Positions 1-8,251 of a DNA stretch of 64,000 bases are shown here, piece after piece (the first letter of the stretch is position 1; each line of letters begins with the position of its first letter). This DNA comes from CAWBBA01 sp963741625. Lineage in GTDB: Bacteria > Desulfobacterota > Desulfomonilia > Desulfomonilales > Desulfomonilaceae. Location of the stretch: the NCBI GenBank assembly GCA_963741625.1, contig CAVUIT010000008.1, forward strand, positions 248,001 to 312,000, read 5' to 3'. A program made the translations under genes and the position numbers. The notes beneath the pieces are model-generated. The model was not told the origin of the DNA. It made no database searches and saw nothing but the letters and a program-made list of their open reading frames with translations.

Positions 1-93
1 TATGAACGCGTCGGCCAGTTCGGCCGCATTGTCATTCTTGGTTATTGGGCCTTCGCAGTCGCTTATGAAGATCCTTCGGGGGCTTCTTTCCAT
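1..93 (-). CDS. HAD-like phosphatase, N-terminal fragment (cut by left edge)
   Basis: An open frame of 31 codons starts with ATG at 93 on the minus strand, preceded by a strong GGAGG six to eight bases upstream, and runs off the left edge. Its N-terminus reads RIFISDCEGPITKNDNAAEL, in which the D-C-E-G segment resembles motif I of HAD-superfamily hydrolases, of the sort found in proteins annotated as EhaR-like or phosphoglycolate phosphatase-like. It lies 46 bases downstream of the PfkB kinase gene on the same strand, so the two are probably co-transcribed. Only the N-terminus is visible, so substrate and length cannot be judged. Confidence 0.65.
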   Translation of the reverse strand, partial: MERSPRRIFISDCEGPITKNDNAAELADAFI

Positions 94-139
94 ATCGTTT
101 CTCCCTCCTAAGGGTGGCACTCATATGGCTCACCACTTG

Positions 140-1138
140 TCAGCGCGAACCTTTAAAGCGTGAGAGGGCCTCTTGAAAAAATGATTTGTCAGGGTAGCTG
201 CTTCGGCCATAGCCTTCAATGCTCTTGGACGCCATGATTGCAGCCAGTTTTAGACTGGCTTCAAGCCCCACGGACTTGATTGTTCCTGCCAGGAAGCCTG
301 CGGCTGCCACATCGCCTGCTCCGGTGCGGTCCCTAACTTCCCGCGGAACCACTGCGGCCTGATAAACGGACTTACCTGGCGCGAAAGCCATCAGGCCTTC
401 CGGACCAAGTTTCACGATAACCATCCCAACACCGATTTCAAACAAAAAATTAACAGCCGTCTCAATGGCCGTGCAACAAGTCAGAGTTTGCAACTCTTCC
501 TGAGTGATGAACAGAAGATCGGTCCGCTTCAATATAGGCTTGAGCTGATCCAATCCTCGTGCCGCGTATAGCGCGCCGGGATCGAAGCTGACTCGCATCG
601 AGCCATAGATATGTTCAACTAGCTTGATCTGGGCTTCCAATGCTTTCTGAGACACAAACGAGGTGAGGTGTACCCACTGGGCTTGCTGGAAATAGTCGAA
701 ATCCGGCTCCTCAGAACCCGCCAGATCATTGGCATTGGGCAGGATCACAAGGGCCCTGTCTCTATCCGGGTCTGTGCTGTCAATAAGGGCCAGGCACCTG
801 CCTGCCGGGAGCGCCACCTTCCTTATCCTCACATTTTCAGGCTTCCCCAGGGACCTTAGGGCAAGACGCTCTTCCGCATCAGTTCCCGTCGCGCCGTAGA
901 ACCCCGTGGCAAATCCCATTTTGCAGAGGGCAGCAATCATGTTGGCCGCAGACCCACCCGGCTCTGCCGCTCTCAGGACGCCTTCAGCCTCAAGAGCGGG
1001 ATAGATAGTGTGGAACAGCGCCACATCCCGGACATATTCCTCTCCCGGCCGCAGGTCGTGGGCGAAAAGAAATTCCCTGCTCACCTCCCAGATTTCATCG
1101 AGATTCAGCGATCCGAAGCCTATGACTTGTAAGTTCAA
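140..1138 (-). CDS. PfkB-family carbohydrate/nucleoside kinase
   Basis: Ribokinase-fold sugar kinase. The N-terminal half has the glycine-rich GGSAANM segment (PfkB signature 1 region), and near the C-terminus DRTGAGDVAAAGFLAG is the PfkB signature 2, with the catalytic aspartate of GAGD and the anion hole. Substrate cannot be deduced; adenosine, fructose or ribokinase-like activities are all possible. The frame is open to a TTG at 1177, but the TTG at 1138 has GGAGG eight bases upstream and begins MNLQVIGFGSLNLDEIW, which fits the usual first beta strand of the family, so 1138 is preferred. It sits in a minus-strand run between a methyltransferase gene (62 bases upstream) and the HAD gene. 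Confidence 0.88.
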   Translation of the reverse strand: MNLQVIGFGSLNLDEIWEVSREFLFAHDLRPGEEYVRDVALFHTIYPALEAEGVLRAAEPGGSAANMIAALCKMGFATGFYGATGTDAEERLALRSLGKPENVRIRKVALPAGRCLALIDSTDPDRDRALVILPNANDLAGSEEPDFDYFQQAQWVHLTSFVSQKALEAQIKLVEHIYGSMRVSFDPGALYAARGLDQLKPILKRTDLLFITQEELQTLTCCTAIETAVNFLFEIGVGMVIVKLGPEGLMAFAPGKSVYQAAVVPREVRDRTGAGDVAAAGFLAGTIKSVGLEASLKLAAIMASKSIEGYGRSSYPDKSFFQEALSRFKGSR

Positions 1139-1200
1139 TACGGTAGCCTCCAGCCGCCCGGGATATTGTTGATTCAAAATCGCCGGTCACTTCTCTTAAC

Positions 1201-1824
1201 TCAATCCGCTATCGCTCCCCATGTCTTCTTCTTCAAGACCACTATATAGTTCGAAGCAAACAGTTCCTTCAGGTTGAACACACCGTCAAGCCTTCTTGCC
1301 AATGCGAGCCAGAAAAGGGTAGTGGGGCGGATTAAAGCTCTAAGTCTGACGGTCTCCCAGATAGTCGAAAGGACAACCGAAGGGAGATTCAGAATAAGGT
1401 GGAATAGGCCGCCGTTAACTACTACTTGGGCCACTTGAAAGCCCGCTCGCTCAGCGAGGTGCTCGATCCCGTACCGGGTGAAACGATAGTAGTCGTGCGG
1501 CTCATCGTGCAGATGAAGCAGAAACGGGAGAGAAACAATGGCAATTCCGCCCGGAACCAGCACTCGATACATTTCCGAAAGCGCGCCCCATGGTTCCGGC
1601 GCATGTTCCAGCACGGAGCAGCAAAAGAGAGTATCAAAGGTTGCGTCGGCAAAAGGGAGACCCTGAGTCACGTCGAATACAACATTCAAGTCCGTGTGCT
1701 CTTTGGTCACATCTCCGCTGAAATAGCTCGCAACATGCTGCATCAACAGATTCCGCCACGCCAATCTCCCCGCGCCTACATCCAGGGTGCGACCTCGGGC
1801 GTGTCCAGCGATGAGGGGCTCCAT
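1201..1824 (-). CDS. class I SAM-dependent methyltransferase
   Basis: Probable cytosolic methyltransferase of the Methyltransf_11 type. Residues 14-19 (LDVGAG) form the SAM-binding glycine motif I, followed by an acidic strand-2 region, and the motif around CSVLEHAPEPWGALSEMYRV with LVPGGIAIVSLP is the usual post-I and motif III region. The acceptor is unknown; the helical C-terminal tail would set specificity. The start at 1824 has only a weak AGGG close to the ATG. The frame is open further upstream to about 1884 with a plausible extension (RYWSIALQNAAFYRDMEPL), so translation may begin at a CTG at 1875 or another non-ATG codon. It lies between an SGNH hydrolase gene and the PfkB gene on one strand. 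Confidence 0.8.
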   Translation of the reverse strand: MEPLIAGHARGRTLDVGAGRLAWRNLLMQHVASYFSGDVTKEHTDLNVVFDVTQGLPFADATFDTLFCCSVLEHAPEPWGALSEMYRVLVPGGIAIVSLPFLLHLHDEPHDYYRFTRYGIEHLAERAGFQVAQVVVNGGLFHLILNLPSVVLSTIWETVRLRALIRPTTLFWLALARRLDGVFNLKELFASNYIVVLKKKTWGAIAD

Positions 1825-2078
1825 ATCCCTGTAAAAGGCCGCATTTTGAAGCGCAATCGACCAGTACCTCGTCAGTGCCTATAGTGTTCGTGTTCAGGCG
1901 TCGCCATGCTTGGGCCAGCCGCCCGCTCTTTCCGGTTTGCATTGAGGCTATCCTGAGGCTGGAAGTTGATCAACAGAGATCAGCAGTGATGTATCACGAC
2001 GCAGGGCCTGGAGGCAAGGCATCTACCGGACCCGATCATAGTACGCGGGCTTTCCGGCAGGCTTCCGAGACTCACCGG

Positions 2079-3611
2079 CTACTCCGGGTTCAACTCATGA
2101 TAAGACGGAAGGGGGGAATTCTGCGCTGTCGCGTGGACCGGCCTCACCCAGTCTCCTGCCCCGGCAATGGCGCTCCAAGAATGAGACGTCACACACTGCT
2201 TGAACGTAGGCTTTTCAGCCGCGTACGGGTCTATGCGGAATCTGACCGCACTGGCCAAAACCTGAGCAGCCACTTCATGCCCGAACATGGTGTAATGGTC
2301 TCCGAAGACATGTCGCCCCGTGTCCTTTTGGGCGGCAATTAACGGCTCCAGCAGCGAAATGAAGAGAATACCATTTTCATCGCAATAGCGGCTCACACGT
2401 CTAATGGATTTGCTCATATCCCAAGGGATAGCCTGATGTGGTCCACCCATGGCTTTGAGTTGAGAAATCGTCCCCACCGGGTCCAGAGCGTATTTGACCT
2501 CAAGATCCGAGCCGACGTAGACGAGCAGGAACGTAATCCCGCGAGCACGACAGAAGTCTCTGGAAGCTTTGACTCTTTCCAAAGTGCGCGACCAGGCAGT
2601 CTCAATCTTAGGCATCTCCTGCGCCGACCACTGGAGCAATTCCGGTGACATCGCGATCCTATTCCTGCGAAGGTCATTGACACGACGCAAGGCAAAGGCA
2701 AGGGCGAAGTAGCCGTGAGTCACCAGGCGGCGAAAGGCTGGGGTAATCCCCCCGGCTGCCAGTATGAATTCCGCTTTCAGTGCCGGGTCATCATCGCAAA
2801 AGTCATTGCTGCACAATGTCACGACCACTGTATCAGGGTCATACAGCATCGCTTGGCTCTGCAGCACCCTAAAAATCTCGACTTGTCCTGTACCGGAATT
2901 TCCCAGCGCGATCACCTCGAAACTCGGACGCGGTCCCGAATGCGAAGGACTGTTGAGCGCGGCCTCCCAAAGCTTGTGAAAGGTCCTTGATAGCGGAACT
3001 TGCACGGCCTCCACGTACGAGTCGCCCACTACGACGAGACGATGCACTCCCGGAGGCTTCCTCAGGTTGTAATCGTGGTCGAAGTAGCCTCGAGAGTTCC
3101 AGTGGAACACATTCACATACTGTGCCGTAGAATTGGGATCGTACCCGCAGTAAGAAAATTCCCGCCCCGGAGCGTGCCAGACTTTGAAGGTGCTTCTCCG
3201 GTTATTGGGTAGCTCCGACACATTGCATCTTTTCTGGTCCAGATTGCGGAACACCACCGAACGAGCGGGAAGGTTTTCCGAGAATGAATCCATAAAAGAT
3301 TTGGCCAACTCTCTAGTTTGGGCATAGTCGGACGGGAGCAGCCGCGGGAAGGCGATTTCGACTGCCGAGAGCGAGAGCAAGGCAACAGTCAGACAGAGGG
3401 CAGCGCGCTTTGCAGGGCCTACAATAGCACTGAGGTTCAGCCTCGCTGCCGGAATAAATAGAATGCAAAGATTCGAAAGTATCAAGATCAGATAAATCAG
3501 CCACCCGCTATAAAGATTGTTATAAAGCACAGCAAAGAGGGATATTGTCCCAAATACCGGGAACAATCCGCCCCCGACCCTCGCGAGTACCCGAGCCCCC
3601 CCGTAATCCAA
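2079..3611 (-). CDS. membrane-anchored SGNH/GDSL-type hydrolase
   Basis: A 510-residue protein with about three hydrophobic segments in the first 100 residues (FPVFGTISLFAVL, GWLIYLILILSNLCILFI, AALCLTVALLSLSAVEIAF), followed by a presumably extracytoplasmic SGNH hydrolase domain. Block I is VVVGDSYVEAVQVPL (nucleophile Ser of GDSY), block II has the glycine in LGNSGTG, block III the asparagine in CSNDFCDD, and block V the Asp/His pair in FGDHYTMFGHE. Such proteins are often O-acyl esterases or acetylation partners for envelope glycans, but the substrate here is unknown. The start is a TTG at 3611 with AGGTG just upstream; a later start is possible. It leads the minus-strand run ending at the left edge. 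Confidence 0.75.
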   Translation of the reverse strand: MDYGGARVLARVGGGLFPVFGTISLFAVLYNNLYSGWLIYLILILSNLCILFIPAARLNLSAIVGPAKRAALCLTVALLSLSAVEIAFPRLLPSDYAQTRELAKSFMDSFSENLPARSVVFRNLDQKRCNVSELPNNRRSTFKVWHAPGREFSYCGYDPNSTAQYVNVFHWNSRGYFDHDYNLRKPPGVHRLVVVGDSYVEAVQVPLSRTFHKLWEAALNSPSHSGPRPSFEVIALGNSGTGQVEIFRVLQSQAMLYDPDTVVVTLCSNDFCDDDPALKAEFILAAGGITPAFRRLVTHGYFALAFALRRVNDLRRNRIAMSPELLQWSAQEMPKIETAWSRTLERVKASRDFCRARGITFLLVYVGSDLEVKYALDPVGTISQLKAMGGPHQAIPWDMSKSIRRVSRYCDENGILFISLLEPLIAAQKDTGRHVFGDHYTMFGHEVAAQVLASAVRFRIDPYAAEKPTFKQCVTSHSWSAIAGAGDWVRPVHATAQNSPLPSYHELNPE

Positions 3612-4170
3612 ACGACACCTGGACCATAGCGATTACCCTAAATTATCAACTTATTTGAAAGCAACGGGTGTCTTTTTGCTCACTGCTAAGTTCTTGTCAA
3701 GAAAAATTAGTCCCTTTTAGCACGAAAGTTTCTGGAACTTACGGTCATAATTTCTACCAGAGTCTCCAATCGAATTAATAGGCCAAGCAAGGAGTTTTGA
3801 TCTTTTCCCTCTAGTAGCGCTCAGAGGCGCAAACGCGTCGACGCTGCGAACCTCAGCGATTTCTTCCAGTTTCAAGTTCAGTAGGGCAAGAGTTATGACT
3901 ATCTCATATCAACGCGCTTTCAGTCGAGTGGTGCCTCGCCACAGCAATTCACGACCGGCGGAGTTAATTATTCGACAGCGCACTAGTATTATCGTAGCGC
4001 TTTGCGGGGGGGTCAAGCAAGTCTATATAAGTCAGACGCAGGGTTGCCATGGGGACATTTAAAGATGCAGATTAGGTTTATGTGATATTTTTTCTAGGAA
4101 AATTTCGCAACTATATAAAACTGGCTAAAAAAGGCTTGACAAATCTCGGGAAGTGATATTTAAGTCATGA
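3612..4170. other. intergenic region, no gene seen
   Basis: This stretch, together with 4171-4576, separates the SGNH gene from the HNH gene. It is more AT-rich than the flanking genes, and no open frame with coding character was found on either strand. At 4136-4141 there is a TTGACA hexamer, followed after 17 bases by TTTAAG (4159-4164), a plausible plus-strand sigma-70 promoter reading into the structured segment at 4171-4335. Confidence 0.4.
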
Positions 4171-4335
4171 CTGGAGGTTGGGTATGGGGTAGTGAATAGT
4201 GGCGGCTGATGATGAAAAGGACTTGAATCCTTGGACGCAGGCCGCGTCATCGAGAAGTGACATGTGCTGAGGGGGCGCGTCATCAAGGCTCAATAAACAC
4301 GAAAACGGCATCTAAATGGCCGTTTTGCGTGTGTT
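4171..4335 (+). ncRNA. candidate small structured RNA
   Basis: The segment follows a plausible promoter (TTGACA 4136-4141, TTTAAG 4159-4164) and contains consecutive hairpins: AAGGA/TCCTT (4217-4221 with 4228-4232), GACGC/GCGTC (4234-4238 with 4244-4248), and a stem AAAACGGC/GCCGTTTT around 4302-4327 that could extend with flanking ACACG/CGTGT. There is no open reading frame with coding character. The last stem is not followed by a clear T-run, so termination is uncertain. I do not recognise an RNA family; this is an inference from structure and the promoter only. Confidence 0.25.
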
Positions 4336-4576
4336 CCACTGGGATGGAAAAGTATATTGAGAAGTGCCCACCTCTTATCACAGGAAGCGCGGGTGTCAAT
4401 CAAAAAATCCGCGTTTGACCAGAAAAATCTTGTTCTCTTTACCTACCTGAAATAAAAACAAAAACCCGACGTATTGAGAAGCACGGAACGCGCTTAGTAG
4501 ATTTGGAGCTCTCCATTAGTCTGTTTCGTCACGAAGTTTCTTGGTGTAGCCAAGACCCTGTGAATTCTCCTGACCG

Positions 4577-5092
4577 TCAAAAATCGAGGATTTCCGAAAG
4601 CTCCACTCCGAATCGCCGTCTCAGATAAAGGTTTATAAACTCCATAATGGTAGGCTTGAAGGGTTGGCGCACGAGGTGCATACCGGCTTGTCGGGGGGTT
4701 CGGCCTCCTTTTCTAATGTTGCAGGAGCGACAACAGGCCACCACGTTGGTCCAACCATTTGCCCCGCCCTGAACCTTTGGAATGATGTGGTCTATGGTGA
4801 GATCGCCCGAAGAAAACTCCCGTCCGCAGTATTGGCACACGTGAGCATCACGGATCAGGATGTTTTTTCGCGAAAAAGGGACTTCGCGCCTGTAGATCTG
4901 CCGTATGAACTTGATGAGGCGGATTACCGCCGGAATCCGAAAGGTTCGGCTGACCGTTCGAACAATCCTGTCGGATTCCTTGACTACCTCCACCTTGCCG
5001 TTAAAGACTAGCAGCATGGCGCGTTGCCATGAAACCAGTCCCATAAACTCGTAGCCTGCATTCAGGACGATAACCGCCTCCATGGATGACAT
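4577..5092 (-). CDS. HNH endonuclease family protein
   Basis: A 171-residue protein with a C-terminal HNH nuclease fold. CQYCG (about residue 88) and CCRSCN (about residue 120) give the paired cysteines of a structural zinc site, and LTIDHIIPKVQGG with WTNVVACC matches the His-His-Asn catalytic core of the HNH_5/McrA-like group. The N-terminal 80 residues (VLNAGYEFMGLVSWQRAM) are typical of stand-alone bacterial HNH proteins of this size. Its biological target is unknown. It is transcribed alone on the minus strand with AGAGG some 11 bases before the ATG at 5092; a second ATG at 5083 is also possible. No mobile element borders are seen. Confidence 0.88.
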   Translation of the reverse strand: MSSMEAVIVLNAGYEFMGLVSWQRAMLLVFNGKVEVVKESDRIVRTVSRTFRIPAVIRLIKFIRQIYRREVPFSRKNILIRDAHVCQYCGREFSSGDLTIDHIIPKVQGGANGWTNVVACCRSCNIRKGGRTPRQAGMHLVRQPFKPTIMEFINLYLRRRFGVELSEILDF

Positions 5093-5232
5093 CTGTCACA
5101 AGCCTCTTTACCTAGGAAATCACGGGATTTATCCATTCGGCAATGTCTATCGTTTAACAAAGCTCTGGAAGGTGTGTCAAGCAGAAAGGAAAGGCCCCGC
5201 ATGGTGAAAAACCGTGTCGGCACTGGTCCACC

Positions 5233-5421
5233 TTACGGGGATTCCAGAACAATTCGGTGACCGGTTAGGTCCATTTCTAGAAGGCGAGCTTCGACGGTGG
5301 TCTGCTCGCCGAAAATACTTTTGAGCAGTATTCTGTCGCCTTGCGGCTTCAAGAAATCCACGCTTTCCATCAGCAACTCTTCTTTGCCGTCCTTGATCAG
5401 GTACGCGCTGGATTCACACAT
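5233..5421 (-). CDS. cooT: CooT family nickel-binding protein
   Basis: A 62-residue protein beginning MCESSAYLIKDGKEEL, with internal FGEQTTVEARLLEMDL. This matches the CooT family (PF10133), small homodimers that bind nickel through the N-terminal Met-Cys. The frame is open to an ATG at 5436, but the ATG at 5421 has GAGGT six bases upstream and places Cys at position 2, where the family needs it, so 5421 is chosen. CooT was first described with carbon-monoxide dehydrogenase maturation genes, but no CODH or nickel enzyme gene is visible here, so its client is unknown. It appears monocistronic, 140 bases downstream of the HNH gene. Confidence 0.8.
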   Translation of the reverse strand: MCESSAYLIKDGKEELLMESVDFLKPQGDRILLKSIFGEQTTVEARLLEMDLTGHRIVLESP

Positions 5422-5622
5422 TGGATGACCTCGCAAGAAAACGTGTGTTTCGACTCATCTTTATTTAAGCATCCTGTGTGAAAGACGAAACCCCTGAACG
5501 GGTCGGCCTTGCCTTTCACGGTGCACAGAAAGCGGCATTGTGGTGGTCAAAAGCTGAAACCATTCATTACCCCTGATATGGAGCCATCAGGTTTGTAGCT
5601 TTTTTCCGGGACACACTTCGGT

Positions 5623-5628
5623 TATAAT
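5623..5628 (+). promoter_or_regulatory. putative -10 box for the kinase gene
   Basis: A perfect TATAAT lies 20 bases before the ATG of the downstream kinase gene. No good -35 hexamer is present at 16-18 bases, so this may be an extended or activator-dependent promoter, or chance. Confidence 0.35.
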
Positions 5629-5648
5629 AATAATCGAAGTCACTCCTA

Positions 5649-7022
5649 ATGAAAACCAGTGCCGTGAAACAATCAGACGATACACTACCCAACAATGTAA
5701 GAGAGCCACAGAGCGTCCCAACCATCGGCAGGTACGAGATTTTAAGTACCCTGGGCCGCGGGAATATGGGGGAAGTCTTCCGTGCGCGGGACCCTATGAT
5801 CGGACGCTTCGTCGCGCTGAAAACCCGCCGCTTTGATCTTGTCTACGAACAGAAAGACCTCAAGTTCGTCACGGACAGGTTTTTCGAGGAAGCTCGGATT
5901 GCCGGAAATCTGGTCCACCCGAACATTGTGACGATCTTTGATGTGGGGCGCGACGGGGATTATTGCTTCATGGCGATGGAACTGTTGGAGGGCGAGAACC
6001 TCACCTCCTTCAACAAAGAGCACGTGTTGCTACCACCCGCCAAGACGGTGGATCTGGTAAAGAGAGTTTGTCTCGCCTTGGATTTTGCTCATTCCCATAA
6101 AGTTATTCACAGGGACATCAAACCGGCCAATCTTATGTTCACGCGAGACGGGAGGATTAAGATAACGGACTTCGGAATTGCTCTGTTAGCTCGCACAGAT
6201 CATTCCAACGAATTCCAAGTCATGGGCACGCCCAGCTACATGTCTCCGGAACAGACCAAGGGCCTGAACCTGACGAAGCAGACAGATTTCTTCTCTTTGG
6301 GGATAGTGCTCTTCGAGTTGTTGGCCGGTAAGCGGCCGTTCCAGGGCCGCACGCTCTATGAGCTTATGGACAACATACGGTACGGCCCTGCTCCCTCCGT
6401 ATTGACCTTCAATCCGAAACTGCCAGCTGGTCTAGATCAGGTAATTCAGAGGGTCTTGGAGAAGGAACCGGAACTCAGGTACAGAACGGGAAGGGAATTC
6501 GCCGAGGAACTCGACCGCGCCATGAAAGGGATGCAAATCCCCGTCAAGGACCTCAAGGCGACCAAGAAAGCGTACCTTCTCAAGTCCATTGACTTTTTCA
6601 GGCCCTTCAGCCGAGTGGAGATAGAGGAAATCACTCAGTTCGGGACCTTCATCCGTTACGAACCGGGCCACGTGATTGTTCGTGAGGGGGATGTTGACAC
6701 TACATTCTTTGTCCTTCTTAACGGCACGGTGCGCGTCATCAAGAACAATCGAAAAATTGCTGATTTGCCGAAGGGATCGTGCTTCGGAGAGATGGGCGCG
6801 TTCACGAAGACCCCGCGGACTGCGCACGTGGTTGCCAGAGAACCCTGCATAGTGCTGAAGCTCGACCTCAAGGTGCTTGAACGGGAAAGCCCGGATCTCA
6901 AATTAAAGTTTTACCAGGTCTTCATCGAGACACTGATTTCCAGGCTGGAAACAACTACGAAACGGCTGAGTGGCGACAAGGGGGACTCTCCCGCGAAAAG
7001 CGAACCGATTGTGTCCGCTTGA
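5649..7022 (+). CDS. serine/threonine protein kinase with cyclic-nucleotide-binding domain
   Basis: A 457-residue cytosolic Hanks-type kinase. The glycine loop is LGRGNMGEV (about residues 36-44), the VAIK-like lysine lies in VALKTRR, the catalytic loop is HRDIKPANLMF, the metal loop DFGIAL, and the activation segment ends GTPSYMSPEQ. After about residue 300 comes a cNMP-binding (CAP-like) beta-roll with PGHVIVREGDVDTTFFVL and the phosphate-binding cassette region GSCFGEMGAFTKTPRTA. No transmembrane segment is seen. The layout implies kinase activity gated by a cyclic nucleotide or related ligand, which is an inference. It stands alone, with repeat-rich DNA downstream. The ribosome-binding site is weak. 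Confidence 0.93.
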   Translation: MKTSAVKQSDDTLPNNVREPQSVPTIGRYEILSTLGRGNMGEVFRARDPMIGRFVALKTRRFDLVYEQKDLKFVTDRFFEEARIAGNLVHPNIVTIFDVGRDGDYCFMAMELLEGENLTSFNKEHVLLPPAKTVDLVKRVCLALDFAHSHKVIHRDIKPANLMFTRDGRIKITDFGIALLARTDHSNEFQVMGTPSYMSPEQTKGLNLTKQTDFFSLGIVLFELLAGKRPFQGRTLYELMDNIRYGPAPSVLTFNPKLPAGLDQVIQRVLEKEPELRYRTGREFAEELDRAMKGMQIPVKDLKATKKAYLLKSIDFFRPFSRVEIEEITQFGTFIRYEPGHVIVREGDVDTTFFVLLNGTVRVIKNNRKIADLPKGSCFGEMGAFTKTPRTAHVVAREPCIVLKLDLKVLERESPDLKLKFYQVFIETLISRLETTTKRLSGDKGDSPAKSEPIVSA

Positions 7023-7753
7023 ATTCTCGAGGCCCAACCATTCATTCCCGTTATGCGCAGAGAACATTGAGCGTTTCTCGTTTCAGGGCGCCCTCAACGA
7101 ATCGGCAGCACGCGGGCTCAGCGCTTGAGTTCCATAGGGAATGGGCGCTACCGTAAGGCAGCATTCTGATCCAGCAAGGCCCCTTCATACCAACTCCCAT
7201 AGGTAGAAAGCTTCAACGAAGCATGAAAATGGTCGAACCATTGGGCCACGGACGTGCCGTCCGGCTCGTCCGTGCATGGATGACCTTCGCACATACGTGG
7301 CACCCTGAGTTTAATCTGTCAGCCATCGAGGATGAGCATTTTCAAAGCAATTCGCTCTCATGCGAGTAGGCACGGCAGGCACCCCGCGTTTTGCGCGGGG
7401 CCGCTACCACATTATGGTAGGGGCCGGCGTCCCTGCCGGCCATTGTAAAGAGCACCTGTTTGATCGCGCATCGGTATCACCCTGCCTTGTCCCACTAGAG
7501 GTGGGGGGTCCGAATCCTCTCCGTCGACGGGAGACGGAAGGGGGAGGGTGACAAGCGGCTGAAATTACGAATACCATTCGGATAATCAAGGGTCTACGCG
7601 GCAGGAGGGATTTCCCTTGTGCAACTGAACAGTTAGCCGCAGTCGAAATTATGGGCTTGCCCCCCGGGGGTTATCGTGCTACATATTAAAGGTTCACTGA
7701 TCGACGTCCTGCCGAGTGTCTCGGCCCAAAATTCTTGGTGAGGGAGATGCCCC
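7023..7753. repeat. gene-free spacer with dispersed repeats
   Basis: No coding region is supported. Bases 7187-7231 form one copy of an imperfect 45-base repeat whose partner is at 8070-8114 (roughly 85 percent identical by eye, core CCATAGNTAGAAAGCTNCAACGA). A weaker match continues around 7293-7310 and 8121-8138. Bases 7366-7441 contain two further palindromes: CCCCGCG-TTTT-GCGCGGGG and GGCCGGCG/GCCGGCC, related to the GTAGGGGC repeat family seen elsewhere in the window. Confidence 0.55.
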
Positions 7754-7936
7754 ATGACAATCCAATACTTCAAGAGTATACGTGACCTCAATAGGTTCTT
7801 GAAAACCGCCCCCGTGGACCTGCCCGCAGCCCGCCTGAATGAAATCAAGACCAGAGCCAAGAAAAGGAAACCTTCCAGCTTCATGGTTTGGATTAACCCA
7901 TCCGGCCACGTTATCGACCTGTCTATGAGGGTTTAA
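7754..7936 (+). CDS. small hypothetical protein (60 aa)
   Basis: A 60-codon frame starting at ATG 7754 with GGGAG about eight bases upstream. The product is basic and soluble-looking, starts MTIQYFKSIRDLNRFL and ends in VWINPSGHVIDLSMRV, with no signal peptide or membrane segment. I do not recognise a family. Support comes from the good ribosome-binding site and ordinary residue composition. It is isolated between two repeat-containing spacers, so it could be a small independent gene or a chance frame. Confidence 0.5.
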   Translation: MTIQYFKSIRDLNRFLKTAPVDLPAARLNEIKTRAKKRKPSSFMVWINPSGHVIDLSMRV

Positions 7937-8069
7937 GGACCTACCGCGGAGTCCCGCATCCGGCGTGTTCCCCGTCTGTTCGTATCAACAACCGTCATCT
8001 GTCCGTCCCGACACACAATGAAAGTGCCTGTCCCGCGCGATTCGTTGTGCCGAGACGCACACCACTGAA

Positions 8070-8140
8070 ACCAAGTCCCATAGCTAGAAAGCTGCAACGA
8101 ACCATGACAATGGACCTTCTCGGCACATCCGTGGCACCGT
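8070..8140. repeat. second copy of the 45-base intergenic repeat
   Basis: Bases 8070-8114 match 7187-7231 with a handful of substitutions (core CCATAG, TAGAAAGCT, CAACGAA, ATGG), and weaker similarity (CATNCGTGGCACC) continues to about 8138. The rest of the spacer 7937-8251 shows no coding region. Confidence 0.5.
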
Positions 8141-8251
8141 GAATCCAAAGGACTATGATCATTGCTGGGGTGCCACTGCCGGGAAATGGCTCAGTGTGTG
8201 TGCGTTCCTATGAATATGCTCTCTCCGAGCACTCTTTCTCGCAAGGACCTG

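Noticed and set aside
7490..7540. T-loop-like GGTCCGAATCC suggesting a tRNA
   Set aside because: No acceptor stem, D arm or anticodon arm could be built around it on either strand.
7360..7551. Short plus-strand frame in the spacer after the kinase gene
   Set aside because: Its codons come from the palindromic GTAGGGGC-like repeats, which gives Gly/Arg/Pro-rich nonsense.
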